Source: Nocardia aurantia
GTDB taxonomy: Bacteria; Actinomycetota; Actinomycetes; Mycobacteriales; Mycobacteriaceae
Direction: 5' to 3'
Assembly (NCBI RefSeq): GCF_009604425.1
Contig: NZ_WEGI01000011.1
Location: 124,001 to 188,000, forward strand
DNA: 64,000 bases
This document shows, one piece after another, positions 7,772-15,866 of the stretch; the stretch's first letter is position 1, and each line of letters starts with the position of its first letter. Below the pieces are notes generated by a model. That model was not told where the DNA came from and made no database searches. It worked only from the letters and a program-made list of their open reading frames with translations. Position numbers and translations under genes: made by a program.

Positions 7772-8227
7772 CGCCTCGCCGTAGAACCCACCTCGTAGTG
7801 GGGGTCGTGATTGATGGTTAGCATACACATCGGAAGGTCATTGTGTAGCAATGCTTTTGATCTTTGTTTGGTTGATCTTGAATCTGCTTCCCCGGATGTC
7901 CGTTCGGCGCTTTCGGCCATCTCGCGGCTAACATTGCCGGGTGTCGGTCGCCGAAATTATCGATGCCGCGTCGACGTCGTCGGATGTGCCGAGAGCTGTC
8001 GAAGCTGTGAATTGCCGGATATCCTCGGCTCGGACCAGGCGAACCTTCGGCGAAATTCGGACATCATTCGATGCCTCGGACGGCGCAGCGTTCCGACCGG
8101 GCCGGACCGCGCTTTTGCGGGCGCCATCCGATCACCAAGGAATTGCAAATGTTTTATAAAAACAACAGCTGAACGAGAGGATTCCATTTGCCGGGCCGCG
8201 GCTGCCGGCATCCGGTCGAACCGGCGG
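7772..8227. other. Intergenic region upstream of atpI, locally AT-rich
   Basis: 456 bases between two minus-strand genes. 7810-7900 is notably AT-rich and probably holds the atpI promoter, but no convincing -35/-10 pair could be fixed. A 72-codon plus-strand frame from a GTG at 7941 has mixed codon use and no known family, so it is not called as a gene. 8140-8175 is also AT-rich. Confidence 0.4.
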
Positions 8228-9292
8228 CTACCCGCGGTCGGCGCCCGGCCGGCCCGGATCCGTGAACGCGGCCCGCCCGGCGTCGTGCGCCGCGCGGGCG
8301 CGGGTGAGTTTGGTGCCGCACACCATCGACTCGGTGCCGGTCAGTCGCTGGGTGTAGACGGCCCCGAATCCCGCCTCCGCCATCCAGTTCCGGCATTCGG
8401 AGGGGGTGTGCTCGCCGCCGGCCGGCGTCTCGATGAGCATGGTGAGGCTGCTGAGCAGGGCATGGGTGTTGGTGCGGCGCCCGTCGTCGACGAGCGAGCC
8501 GTACACGATCACCGATCCGCCCTCGGGCAGCGCCTCGTACGCCTTGCGCAACAGCATTCGCTTCGTGTCGAGGTCCCAGCCGTGCAGGATGTGGCCGAAG
8601 ACCAGCACGTCGGCGGCGGGCAGCGGATCGCCGAGGAAGTCGCCCGCGACGAACGCGGTCCGCTCCGCGAGCCGGGCCAGGTGTTCGGCGAAGATCGGTT
8701 CCACGATCGGCAGGTCGAATCCGATGCCGCGCAGCCGCGGATGCTCGTTCAGCACGATGCGCAGGAATTCGCCCTGCGCCGTGCCGATGTCGGCGACGGT
8801 GTCGCGCTCCTCCCACGGGAATCCGGCCGCGAGCGCGGTGGCGCTGGGCCGCGACAGCCCGGTCATCGCCTGCAGGAAACCGCGCAGCGCGCGGCTGTCG
8901 CGGTAGAGGGTTTCGAAGAAGTCGCCGCCGGTGCGGATCTCGTTCTGCGGCCGGCCGGTGCGCAGCGCCTCGGTGAGATGACCCCAGTGACCGTAGCTGC
9001 GGGTGGCCGTCATCTCCAGATAGCCGCCGATGTAGTCCTCCGACTTCCGGTTGAGGTACCGGCCGGTCTCGGTGGTGTTGCTGTAGATACCGCCGTTGCG
9101 GTGCAGCATGCCCAGCGCGACGAGCGAGTCGAGGAAGTCACGCGCCCCGCGCGGGTGCAGGCCCACCCAGTCGCGCAACGCGTCCAGTGGCAGCGGACCG
9201 TCCGACAGTGCGGTGAACACATCGAGCTCGACGGCACTGAGCAGCGTGCGGGACCCCTGATAGGCCATCCCGACCTGCAGGATCCGGTCCAT
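8228..9292 (-). CDS. SAM-dependent O-methyltransferase-like protein
   Basis: 354 residues. The N-terminus (about 1-90) is the winged-helix dimerisation domain of small-molecule O-methyltransferases (SRTLLSAVELDVFTAL, GLHPRGARDFLDSLVALGML). The SAM-binding domain follows, with glycine motif VADIGTAQGEF (about 166-176), acidic loop GIGFDLPIVEPIF and FGHILHGWDLDTKRMLLRKAYEALPEGG, where the DMRPQ/acetylserotonin type carries its catalytic His. The substrate is unknown. Its start abuts the stop of the HdeD-like gene without a gap, so the two are one transcription unit. Confidence 0.82.
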   Translation of the reverse strand: MDRILQVGMAYQGSRTLLSAVELDVFTALSDGPLPLDALRDWVGLHPRGARDFLDSLVALGMLHRNGGIYSNTTETGRYLNRKSEDYIGGYLEMTATRSYGHWGHLTEALRTGRPQNEIRTGGDFFETLYRDSRALRGFLQAMTGLSRPSATALAAGFPWEERDTVADIGTAQGEFLRIVLNEHPRLRGIGFDLPIVEPIFAEHLARLAERTAFVAGDFLGDPLPAADVLVFGHILHGWDLDTKRMLLRKAYEALPEGGSVIVYGSLVDDGRRTNTHALLSSLTMLIETPAGGEHTPSECRNWMAEAGFGAVYTQRLTGTESMVCGTKLTRARAAHDAGRAAFTDPGRPGADRG

Positions 9293-9892
9293 CTACAACC
9301 GGCCGGCCACGGCCTTGGCGCCGTTGCGGACCTGGAAGGCGTAGACGACCTCCAGGATGCCCATGATGATCAGCCACCAGCCGGCCACCAGGGTGAGCGT
9401 CGTGATCGCGTGGATCGGCCAGATCACCAGCGCGACGCCGCCGATGATCAGCATGGCGCCGTAGAAGATCGCCCAGCCGCGGCCGGGCAGGCCGCGCGGC
9501 GACTCGATGCTGCCCGCCGCCACGGTGATGCCGCGGAACAGCCAGCTGATACCGACCCAGAGGGCCAGCAGCACGATGGAGTTGCCGATCTCACGGAAGC
9601 TGAAGAACGCCAGGATGAACGACAGGATTCCGCTGACCAGCGACAACACCCGCCAGCCCGCGCTGACGTGCGGCCCGAACGCGGCGACCAGCTGCAATAC
9701 GCCGGAGACCAGCAGGTAGATGCCGAACAGGATTCCGGCGACCACCAGTGTCGGGCCGGGCCAGACCAGGGCCATGATGCCCAGGGCCACCGCCAGGACG
9801 CCGATGATGAGCAGCGACTCCCAGGCGCTGCGGGCCAACGAGTGCAACGGCCCCTCGTACATCGTGTCGGCTGCATGATTGCTGGTTGTCAT
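9293..9892 (-). CDS. HdeD/DUF308-family membrane protein
   Basis: 199 residues with six hydrophobic segments in three repeated pairs, typical of the HdeD/DUF308 family. Repeats such as LIIGVLAVALGIMALVWPGPTL and MLIIGGVALVIWPIHAITTLTLVAGWWLIIMG are diagnostic. The family was named from an E. coli acid-resistance protein, but the molecular role of actinobacterial members is unknown. It is directly upstream of, and probably co-transcribed with, the methyltransferase. A 78-bp gap separates it from the AraC gene that precedes it. Confidence 0.85.
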   Translation of the reverse strand: MTTSNHAADTMYEGPLHSLARSAWESLLIIGVLAVALGIMALVWPGPTLVVAGILFGIYLLVSGVLQLVAAFGPHVSAGWRVLSLVSGILSFILAFFSFREIGNSIVLLALWVGISWLFRGITVAAGSIESPRGLPGRGWAIFYGAMLIIGGVALVIWPIHAITTLTLVAGWWLIIMGILEVVYAFQVRNGAKAVAGRL

Positions 9893-9970
9893 ACCGGAAC
9901 ACTAATTCGAGATCATGGGGTAGCGAACAGTTCGCCAGTATCAATTCAATCAATCTCGGGCCGGTCACGG

Positions 9971-11029
9971 TCATACTCCGGAGGTGACCCGCCCGCGGTG
10001 CAGCCGGGCGAAGTGCCCCGGGGACTGGCCCTTCCAGGTGCGGAAGGCGGCGGCGAAGGCGGACACGCTGGAATAGCCGAGCCGGGTGGCGACGTGTTCG
10101 ACGGTGAGCCCCGCGGTGAGCAGTTCCTCGGCGAGCATGCCGATGGTCTCGTTGGACAGCTCGCGGTAGGTGGTGCCCTCGTCGGCGAGCCGGCGGCGGA
10201 GGGTGCGGACCGACAGGTCGAGATCGGCGGCGATCCGGTTCTGGTCGGCGACCCCGCCGCGGCGGATCAGCAACTGCCGTACCCGGTCGCTCATCCCCAC
10301 CCGGCCGCGCCGGCGCTGCAGGATGTCCGCGCACTGCTGTTCGTAGAACCGGGCGGTGGCGGCGCTGCCCTGCGGCAGCGGCTGGTCGAGCGTGCTCGCG
10401 CGGCCGATCAGGGCCGACTGCTCGGCGCCGAAGTCCAGCCGGTCGACGCCGAGCAGGGTGGCGAACATCTCGTAGATCGGGTGGGCTTCGATCGTGACCC
10501 GCGCCCGCACCAGCGGGAGCCGGGTCTGCATCATGTCCTGGGTGACGGTGGCGATCGCCGCGAAATCGTGTTCCAGCGCGAACCTGCGCAGATCGGGCGG
10601 CACCATGCTGTCGTCGCGGGTGATCCGGTACTCGGCGCCGCGCAGCTCGAACCGGTGCGTGCCGTAGGTGACCCAGCTGTCGCCGTAGCGCAGCCCGACC
10701 TCGGCCGCGTGCCGCATGGTCGGACTGGTCATGATCGCGAAGCCGAGCACGCCCAGCCGGGTGGGATGACACATCATCCCGGCCATCAGGCCCAGGCCCG
10801 GTTCGTCGTGCACGCCGTGAACCACGTTGCGCAGCAGCGTGATCTCCTGGCCGTAGGTGATCCCGACATCGTCGTCGCGCAGCCGGTTCGGGTGAATTCC
10901 GGTGTCGCGCAGTATCGTTTCGGCCGTCAGGCCCCGGGATTCGGCGAAGTCCACGAGCAGGGCCGCGCCGCTCACCGAGCGTGAGCGGGCGGATCGATCC
11001 AGTGCCCCGGCATCGTCCATGCGGCCCAT
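9971..11029 (-). CDS. AraC-family regulator (long arabinose-binding-like type), copy A
   Basis: 352 residues. The N-terminal ligand-binding region (about 20-215; GAALLVDFAESRGLTAETILRDTGI, VLGFAIMTSPTMRHAAEVGLRYGDSW) is the PF12625 type common in Nocardia and mycobacteria. The C-terminal double helix-turn-helix (about 245-345) contains RTLRRRLADEGTTYREL and LGYSSVSAFAAAFRTWKGQSPG. The DNA-binding domain is almost identical to that of the neighbouring regulator, pointing to recent tandem duplication. Such regulators usually control adjacent lipid or aldehyde metabolism genes. Confidence 0.88.
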   Translation of the reverse strand: MGRMDDAGALDRSARSRSVSGAALLVDFAESRGLTAETILRDTGIHPNRLRDDDVGITYGQEITLLRNVVHGVHDEPGLGLMAGMMCHPTRLGVLGFAIMTSPTMRHAAEVGLRYGDSWVTYGTHRFELRGAEYRITRDDSMVPPDLRRFALEHDFAAIATVTQDMMQTRLPLVRARVTIEAHPIYEMFATLLGVDRLDFGAEQSALIGRASTLDQPLPQGSAATARFYEQQCADILQRRRGRVGMSDRVRQLLIRRGGVADQNRIAADLDLSVRTLRRRLADEGTTYRELSNETIGMLAEELLTAGLTVEHVATRLGYSSVSAFAAAFRTWKGQSPGHFARLHRGRVTSGV

Positions 11030-11075
11030 GGTCGCAGAGTCCCGGTGGCCGTGTCCCGGAAATCCCGGCCCCGCG

Positions 11076-12179
11076 CTACACCCGGTCGGTCACCCGGCCG
11101 CGGTGCCGGCGCGCGAAATGCCCGGGGGACTGGCCTTTCCACGCCCGGAACGCCGCGGTGAACGCCGAGGTGCTGGAGTAACCGAGCCGGCCCGCGACGT
11201 GTTCCACCGTGAGCCCGGCGGTGAGCAGCTCCTCGGCGAGCATTCCGATTGTCTCGCTGGACAGTTCGCGATAGGTGGTGCCCTCGTCGGCGAGCCGGCG
11301 GCGCAGCGTCCGGACCGACAGGTCGAGATCGGCGGCGACGTGCGCCTGATCGGCGATGCCGCCGCGGCGGATCAGCAGTTCGCGCACCCGGCCGCTGACC
11401 CCGTCGCGGCTGCGCCGCCGCTGGATCAGATCCACGCACTGCTGCTCGTAGAACCGGGCGGTGGCGATGTTACCGCTCGGCAGCGGCAGATCCAGGGTGG
11501 CCCGCTTTCCGGTCAGAACCGTTCGGCGGGAGTCGAATTCGATGGTCTCGACGCCGAGCAGGGTGGCGAACATCTCGTAGATCGGGTGCGCGCCGACAGT
11601 CACCTGCACCGCCAGCATCGGCAGCCGCATCTGCATGATGTCCTGCTGGATGGTCGAGATCGCGGCCACGTCGCGTTCGAGGGCGAAGCGGCGCAGTTCC
11701 GGTGGCAGGACGGTGTCGTCGCGGACCACCCGGAACAGGTCGCCCTGTTCCTCCAGCCGGTGCGGCGCGAAGGTGAACCACATGTCGCCGTAGCGCAGGG
11801 CGACCTCCGCCGCGTGCCGCACCGTCGGACTGGACATCACCGCGAAACCCAGCACGCCCAGTGACGGTGGGTGACACATCAGTCCGGCCATGAGTCCCAG
11901 GCCCGGTTCGTCGTCGACCCCCTCGACGAGGTTGCGCAGCAGGGTGAGTTCCTGCGCGTAGGTGATCTCACCGTGCGGATCTCGCAGCAAATCCTCGGGA
12001 ATCGCCGTGCCGCGCAGGATCGCGGACGCGGCGAGACCCCGCGACTCCGCGAACTCGACCAACAGCGCTGCGCCGGCGATGGAGCGCAGGCGAGCGGACG
12101 GATTGGTGATCGTGGCATCGTCCACCCGCAAATGGTCGCAGACTCCGCGCATGCTTCGCCGGGAATCCGCTGTGCTCAT
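11076..12179 (-). CDS. AraC-family regulator (long arabinose-binding-like type), copy B
   Basis: 367 residues when started at MSTADSRR; an upstream in-frame Met would add 27 unconvincing residues. Domain order is the same as in copy A: PF12625-like region (about 40-235) and C-terminal AraC helix-turn-helix (about 260-360) with RTLRRRLADEGTTYREL and LGYSSTSAFTAAFRAWKGQSPG. The first three-quarters have diverged more from copy A than the DNA-binding end, suggesting different ligands and overlapping DNA targets. It is divergent from the aldehyde dehydrogenase gene, its most likely target. Confidence 0.88.
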   Translation of the reverse strand: MSTADSRRSMRGVCDHLRVDDATITNPSARLRSIAGAALLVEFAESRGLAASAILRGTAIPEDLLRDPHGEITYAQELTLLRNLVEGVDDEPGLGLMAGLMCHPPSLGVLGFAVMSSPTVRHAAEVALRYGDMWFTFAPHRLEEQGDLFRVVRDDTVLPPELRRFALERDVAAISTIQQDIMQMRLPMLAVQVTVGAHPIYEMFATLLGVETIEFDSRRTVLTGKRATLDLPLPSGNIATARFYEQQCVDLIQRRRSRDGVSGRVRELLIRRGGIADQAHVAADLDLSVRTLRRRLADEGTTYRELSSETIGMLAEELLTAGLTVEHVAGRLGYSSTSAFTAAFRAWKGQSPGHFARRHRGRVTDRV

Positions 12180-12402
12180 GTCACATTCGCGGTACGCTCT
12201 CGTCGCGGTAAGTTTGCTGAGCGCGGTCCCAAATCCACAGATTTCTGTCCCAATGCACACTGGTTGCCGGATGTTGATTAGCCATACGGTTTCTCTGTGT
12301 CACACCATGTCCGGTGCTGCCGACGCACCGGGAGTCCGGATCCGGACGACCCGGACATGGTGCGGCAGTACCTCTTTCCCCGCACCCGGAGTGAGTAGAC
12401 GC

Positions 12403-13692
12403 ATGCCGTTCACGCCATCGCCCGCTGTCAGGAACGCCTGGATCACCGTGTCCGCCCCCGGCGACGGGCGCGTGCTCGGCACGTTGCCGATGCACACCCC
12501 CGAGCGGGTCCGGACCCTGGTCACCGGCCTGCGCGCGGCCCAGATCGACTGGCGCGGTATGGGCGTCGTCGGCCGCACGCGATGGGTCACGCAGTTCCGC
12601 GACTGGCTCGCAGCCAACCGGCAGCGACTGGTCGACCTGTTCGCCGCGGAGACCGGAAAGTCGGTTGCTGCGGCGATGCGCGAGTTCCGGCTGTGCCTCG
12701 ACGCCCTCGATTACCACCGCACCCACGGGGCCGAATTCCTGCACGGGCAACGGTTGCGGCCGCACGCGCTGCCGACGGTCTCCTCGCATCTGGCGATCGC
12801 CTATCGGTCGTGCCCGGTGGTGGGCGTCGTCGCGCCGTGGGCACATCCGTTGGCGGTCACCGTGTTCGACGCGATCCCGGCGCTGCTGACCGGGTCGGCC
12901 GTGCTGGTGAAGCCGTCGTCGCTCACGCCGCTGACGGTGCGCGCGCTGGTCGGCGGCTGGGCCGAACTGGGCGCGCCGCCGGTGCTGGACTTCGTGGTCG
13001 GCCGCGATGCCGGCCCGGCCCTCGTCGACACGGTCGACTACGTGCACTTCACCGGATCGCCGGAGACGGGGAAGATGGTCGCGCTGCGGACCGCCGCGCG
13101 GCTGGTGCCGTGCCGGCTGGAACTCGGCGGCAAATCGGCGGCACTGGTCCTCGCCGACGCCGACCTGGATCGCGCGGCCGCGGGGATCGCGCTCGGCGGC
13201 CTGTCCGATTGCGGGCAGAACTGTCACAGCATCGAGCGGATCTTCGTCGAATCCGCCTGCTACGAAGCGTTCGTCGAGCGGCTGACCGCCGAGGTGGCGG
13301 GCTGGACCCCCGAGCCCGGCGAGTACTCGGAGGTGATGACCTCGTCGGCGCATGTGCGGCGCGTCCACGAACAGGTGCGCGACGCCCGTGCCAAGGGCGC
13401 GTCGCTGCGGATCGGCGGATCCGGGCGCGACCACGTGTTCGAGCCGACCGTGCTGGCCGACGTCGAACCCACCATGAGCGTGCTGACCCAACAGACCCTG
13501 GGCCCGGTACTGCCGGTGATGCGGGTCGAATCCGCCGAGGCGGCGCTCGCGCTGATCAACGATCCGTGCGGCCCGGCCGCGAGCATCTGGACCTCCGACG
13601 ACTCCACGGGAAGGGAGTCGGCCGGTCGAATCGTGGCGGCCCGGGTAGCCGTCGCGGACGTGTCGGTGCACCTGATGCCGGCACATCTGTAA
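12403..13692 (+). CDS. Aldehyde dehydrogenase-family protein, shortened and lacking the catalytic Asn
   Basis: 429 residues (family usually 450-500). The nucleophile C274 (GQNCHSIERIFV) and general base E240 (LELGGKSAAL) are present with the normal spacing of 34. The oxyanion-stabilising Asn of the PWNxPL motif is Ala (PWAHPL, 145-150). The protein ends at VAVADVSVHLMPAHL, where the family continues with PFGG...SG.G and about 40 more residues that complete the dimer arm. No continuation is seen in other frames. It may be a degraded or specialised enzyme. Divergent from the AraC copy B gene. Confidence 0.8.
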   Translation: MPFTPSPAVRNAWITVSAPGDGRVLGTLPMHTPERVRTLVTGLRAAQIDWRGMGVVGRTRWVTQFRDWLAANRQRLVDLFAAETGKSVAAAMREFRLCLDALDYHRTHGAEFLHGQRLRPHALPTVSSHLAIAYRSCPVVGVVAPWAHPLAVTVFDAIPALLTGSAVLVKPSSLTPLTVRALVGGWAELGAPPVLDFVVGRDAGPALVDTVDYVHFTGSPETGKMVALRTAARLVPCRLELGGKSAALVLADADLDRAAAGIALGGLSDCGQNCHSIERIFVESACYEAFVERLTAEVAGWTPEPGEYSEVMTSSAHVRRVHEQVRDARAKGASLRIGGSGRDHVFEPTVLADVEPTMSVLTQQTLGPVLPVMRVESAEAALALINDPCGPAASIWTSDDSTGRESAGRIVAARVAVADVSVHLMPAHL

Positions 13693-13745
13693 CACCCACG
13701 ACAGGAAGAACTTTCGACACACGGCAAAGGTTGTGAGGACATCCG

Positions 13746-14066
13746 ATGATCGGCTGGCAGATCTTCGGCGCCGCTCTCGTCCTGATCGGCGTCTCGAGTT
13801 CGGTGGCGATGAGCCGCCGCCCGCAACATATTTCGTCCGGACGTACCGTCTCGGAGATCCGGCAGCGCATCCTCGCCGAGATCGCGGCCCCGGCGCTCGC
13901 CCCGCCGGTGCTGTTGATCCCGCACAGCGCGCCGGATCACACTCCGGATGTTCCGGAGGCCCACCGCACCATGCAGGAACATCTGGAATGCACGGTCGCC
14001 GAGTGCGCGCGCAAGGCGACGGCCTACCGGGTGCTGGTCGAGGCGGGGCGCATCACGCCGCGCTGA
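13746..14066 (+). CDS. Small membrane-anchored protein of unknown function
   Basis: 106 residues, ATG with a GTGAGGA ribosome site. A single N-terminal hydrophobic helix (IGWQIFGAALVLIGVSSSVAM, 2-22) is followed by a basic patch (SRRPQHISSGR) and a soluble region rich in Ala, Pro and His ending ECARKATAYRVLVEAGRITPR. It lies 53 bp after the aldehyde dehydrogenase and may be co-transcribed. I do not recognise the family. Confidence 0.55.
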   Translation: MIGWQIFGAALVLIGVSSSVAMSRRPQHISSGRTVSEIRQRILAEIAAPALAPPVLLIPHSAPDHTPDVPEAHRTMQEHLECTVAECARKATAYRVLVEAGRITPR

Positions 14067-14081
14067 GGGCCGGCCCGGCGG

Positions 14082-14561
14082 GTGTCCGCCGGGCCGGTTC
14101 CCGGGTCATGCTGTCGCCGAACCGTTTTCGGCAGTCGCGGCGAATGCTCACTGGCCGAACAGCACCCGGCCGGCGTAGCGAGCCGCAGTGCGGTGAGGCC
14201 CGCGAGCGGCGGGTGGCCGCGATCGTGGCCGGAATCAGCGTGTCACCATCGAGGTGCGGGCGTGCTGCTCGCGCTCGAACCCGGCACCTGGCGGTTCTCC
14301 GAGTTGCGCCGGCGCATCGAGGGCATCACGCAGAAGATGCTGACCCAGACGCTGCGCGGGCTCGAGCGGGACGGCATCGTGACGCGGCGGGTGTATCCGA
14401 CGGTTCCGGCCACCGTCGAGTACACGCTCACTCCGCTGGGCCGCAGCCTGTGCGAGGCGGTCGCCGTACTACGGGGGTGGGCGTACACCCATATCGGCGA
14501 GATTGCAACCGCCCGAGCCGATTACGATGACAAGACGGAATCCGGCCGCGACCGGCGGTAG
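14082..14561 (+). pseudogene. HxlR-family regulator with a damaged N-terminus
   Basis: The portion from about 14272 to the stop is a clear HxlR winged helix: ALEPGTWRFSELRRRIEGI, then TQKMLTQTLRGLERDGIVTRRVYPTVP and EYTLTPLGRSL. Intact HxlR proteins begin with a Cys-Pro motif and a helix reading roughly ALdxlGdkWtllvL before the ALEPG segment. Here the in-frame upstream residues (CRRTVFGSRGECSLAEQHPAG, RSWPESACHHRGAG) do not match, and neither other frame restores them cleanly. An indel or several changes have therefore removed the first helix. An alternative is a late start giving a truncated protein. Confidence 0.6.
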
Positions 14562-14639
14562 GCGGTTCGGGCCTGCGGCGGGCGCCGGATTAGGGTGAAG
14601 ATCGACAAGGCCTGCCATCTCCACGCGAGGAGCTACCCC

Positions 14640-15503
14640 ATGGACCTGAGCCTGCACTACTGGAACTTCTCCCATCCGTCCGATCCCGCCCGGATCGCCA
14701 CCACGCTCGGCGCCACCGCGCGCGACGCCGAGCAGGCGGGATTCGCCGGGTTCACCGTGATGGACCACTACTTCCAGATGGAGCTTCGCGGCACGGCCGA
14801 CGAGCCCATGCTGGAGGCCTACACCACCCTCGGCTATGTGGCCGCGCTGACCGAGCGGATCGAGCTCGGCGTGCTCGTCACCGGCGTCATGTATCGCCAC
14901 CCGGGTTTGCTGGCGAAGATCGTCACGACGCTGGACGTGCTGTCCGGCGGCCGGGCACACCTCGGCATCGGCGCGTCCTGGTACGAGCGGGAACAGGTCG
15001 GCCTCGGCGTCCCCGTGGTGCCGGTGGCCGAGCGGTTCGAACGACTCGAGGAGACGCTGCAGATCTGCCTGCAGATGTGGAGCGACGACAACGGGCCGTA
15101 CGAGGGCCGGCACTACCAGCTGGCGGAGACGCTGTGCGTACCCGCCCCGCTGACCCGGCCGCGGCCGCCGATCCTCATCGGCGGTGGTGGAGAGAAGAAG
15201 ACCCTGCTGCTGGTGGCGCGCTACGCCGACGCGTGCAACCTGTTCGCCACGACGCCCGACGAGGTGTCCGCGAAGCTCGACGTGCTGCGCAAGCATTGCG
15301 ACGCGGAGGGCCGCGACTACGACGCCATCCGCAAGACGGCCCTGTACATGGGCCCGGTGTTCGATGATCCGGATGCCTTCCTGGTCGGTGCGGAAGCCCT
15401 TGCCGGACTGGGTATCACGCAGCTGGATCTGATGCCGGACGGCGATCCGATCGAATATGTCGAGCGCGTCGCCGATCTGGTACCGCGGATCGCCGAACTC
15501 TGA
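14640..15503 (+). CDS. LLM-class F420-dependent oxidoreductase
   Basis: 287 residues from an ATG with the ribosome site GCGAGGAG. Family signatures of bacterial-luciferase-like F420 enzymes: GFAGFTVMDHYFQM (about 35-48), ALTERIELGVLVTGVMYRHPGLLAK and LDVLSGGRAHLGIGASW, then RPPILIGGGGEKKTLLLVARYADACNLF. Flavin/F420 dependence is inferred from the family (TIGR03560-like); the substrate is unknown. It is closely related to the enzyme at 42654. Followed by a good intrinsic terminator, so probably a single-gene unit. Confidence 0.88.
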   Translation: MDLSLHYWNFSHPSDPARIATTLGATARDAEQAGFAGFTVMDHYFQMELRGTADEPMLEAYTTLGYVAALTERIELGVLVTGVMYRHPGLLAKIVTTLDVLSGGRAHLGIGASWYEREQVGLGVPVVPVAERFERLEETLQICLQMWSDDNGPYEGRHYQLAETLCVPAPLTRPRPPILIGGGGEKKTLLLVARYADACNLFATTPDEVSAKLDVLRKHCDAEGRDYDAIRKTALYMGPVFDDPDAFLVGAEALAGLGITQLDLMPDGDPIEYVERVADLVPRIAEL

Positions 15504-15520
15504 TCCCCGTCGTCCCGGGA

Positions 15521-15550
15521 ACGCCCGCCGCATCCGCGACGGGCGTTTTT
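15521..15550 (+). terminator. Intrinsic terminator after the LLM gene
   Basis: Stem of 11 bp with one C/A mismatch (15521-15531 / 15536-15546), loop ATCC, followed directly by a T-run (TTTTT). It starts 18 bases after the stop codon. Confidence 0.8.
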
Positions 15551-15776
15551 CGTGGTAACTCCCGGGCCTCCGGTCGCGCCCGGCTGCCGAGCCCCCGTGC
15601 CGCCGATCGGTGCAGCTCGCGGCGTCGTCAAGGGTACGGCCGGTCTCCGGGCCGCGGCTGCGCCGCGGTAGCTGTCGGTCCGACCGGTCTGCACGCTGTG
15701 AATGAAAGCCTGTGTGAACGAAGCAGTTTGATGCTCTTCGACGTGAAAGATGGCTTTTCATAATGTGTTTCGATCG

Positions 15777-15805
15777 TTGACAGTGGCAGGCGGGAGTAAT
15801 ACTTT
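15777..15805 (+). promoter_or_regulatory. Possible sigma-70-type promoter of the P450 gene
   Basis: TTGACA (15777-15782), 17-base spacer, TACTTT (15800-15805), about 60 bases upstream of the P450 ATG in a locally AT-rich stretch. The -35 is perfect and the -10 is weak. Confidence 0.4.
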
Positions 15806-15866
15806 AGCTGGAGTAAGGATTTTCTCCGGCAGGGAACCCACCGTCCGTGACGACCAGGGAGACCGT

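Noticed and set aside
7941..8159. 72-codon plus-strand frame from a GTG upstream of the atp cluster
   Set aside because: Mixed third-position base use, no ribosome site and no recognisable family; treated as chance.
8154..8816. Long Arg/Pro-rich frames overlapping the methyltransferase and many other genes
   Set aside because: High-GC antisense or out-of-frame shadows; the translations are low-complexity Arg/Ala/Pro/Gly with no domain pattern.
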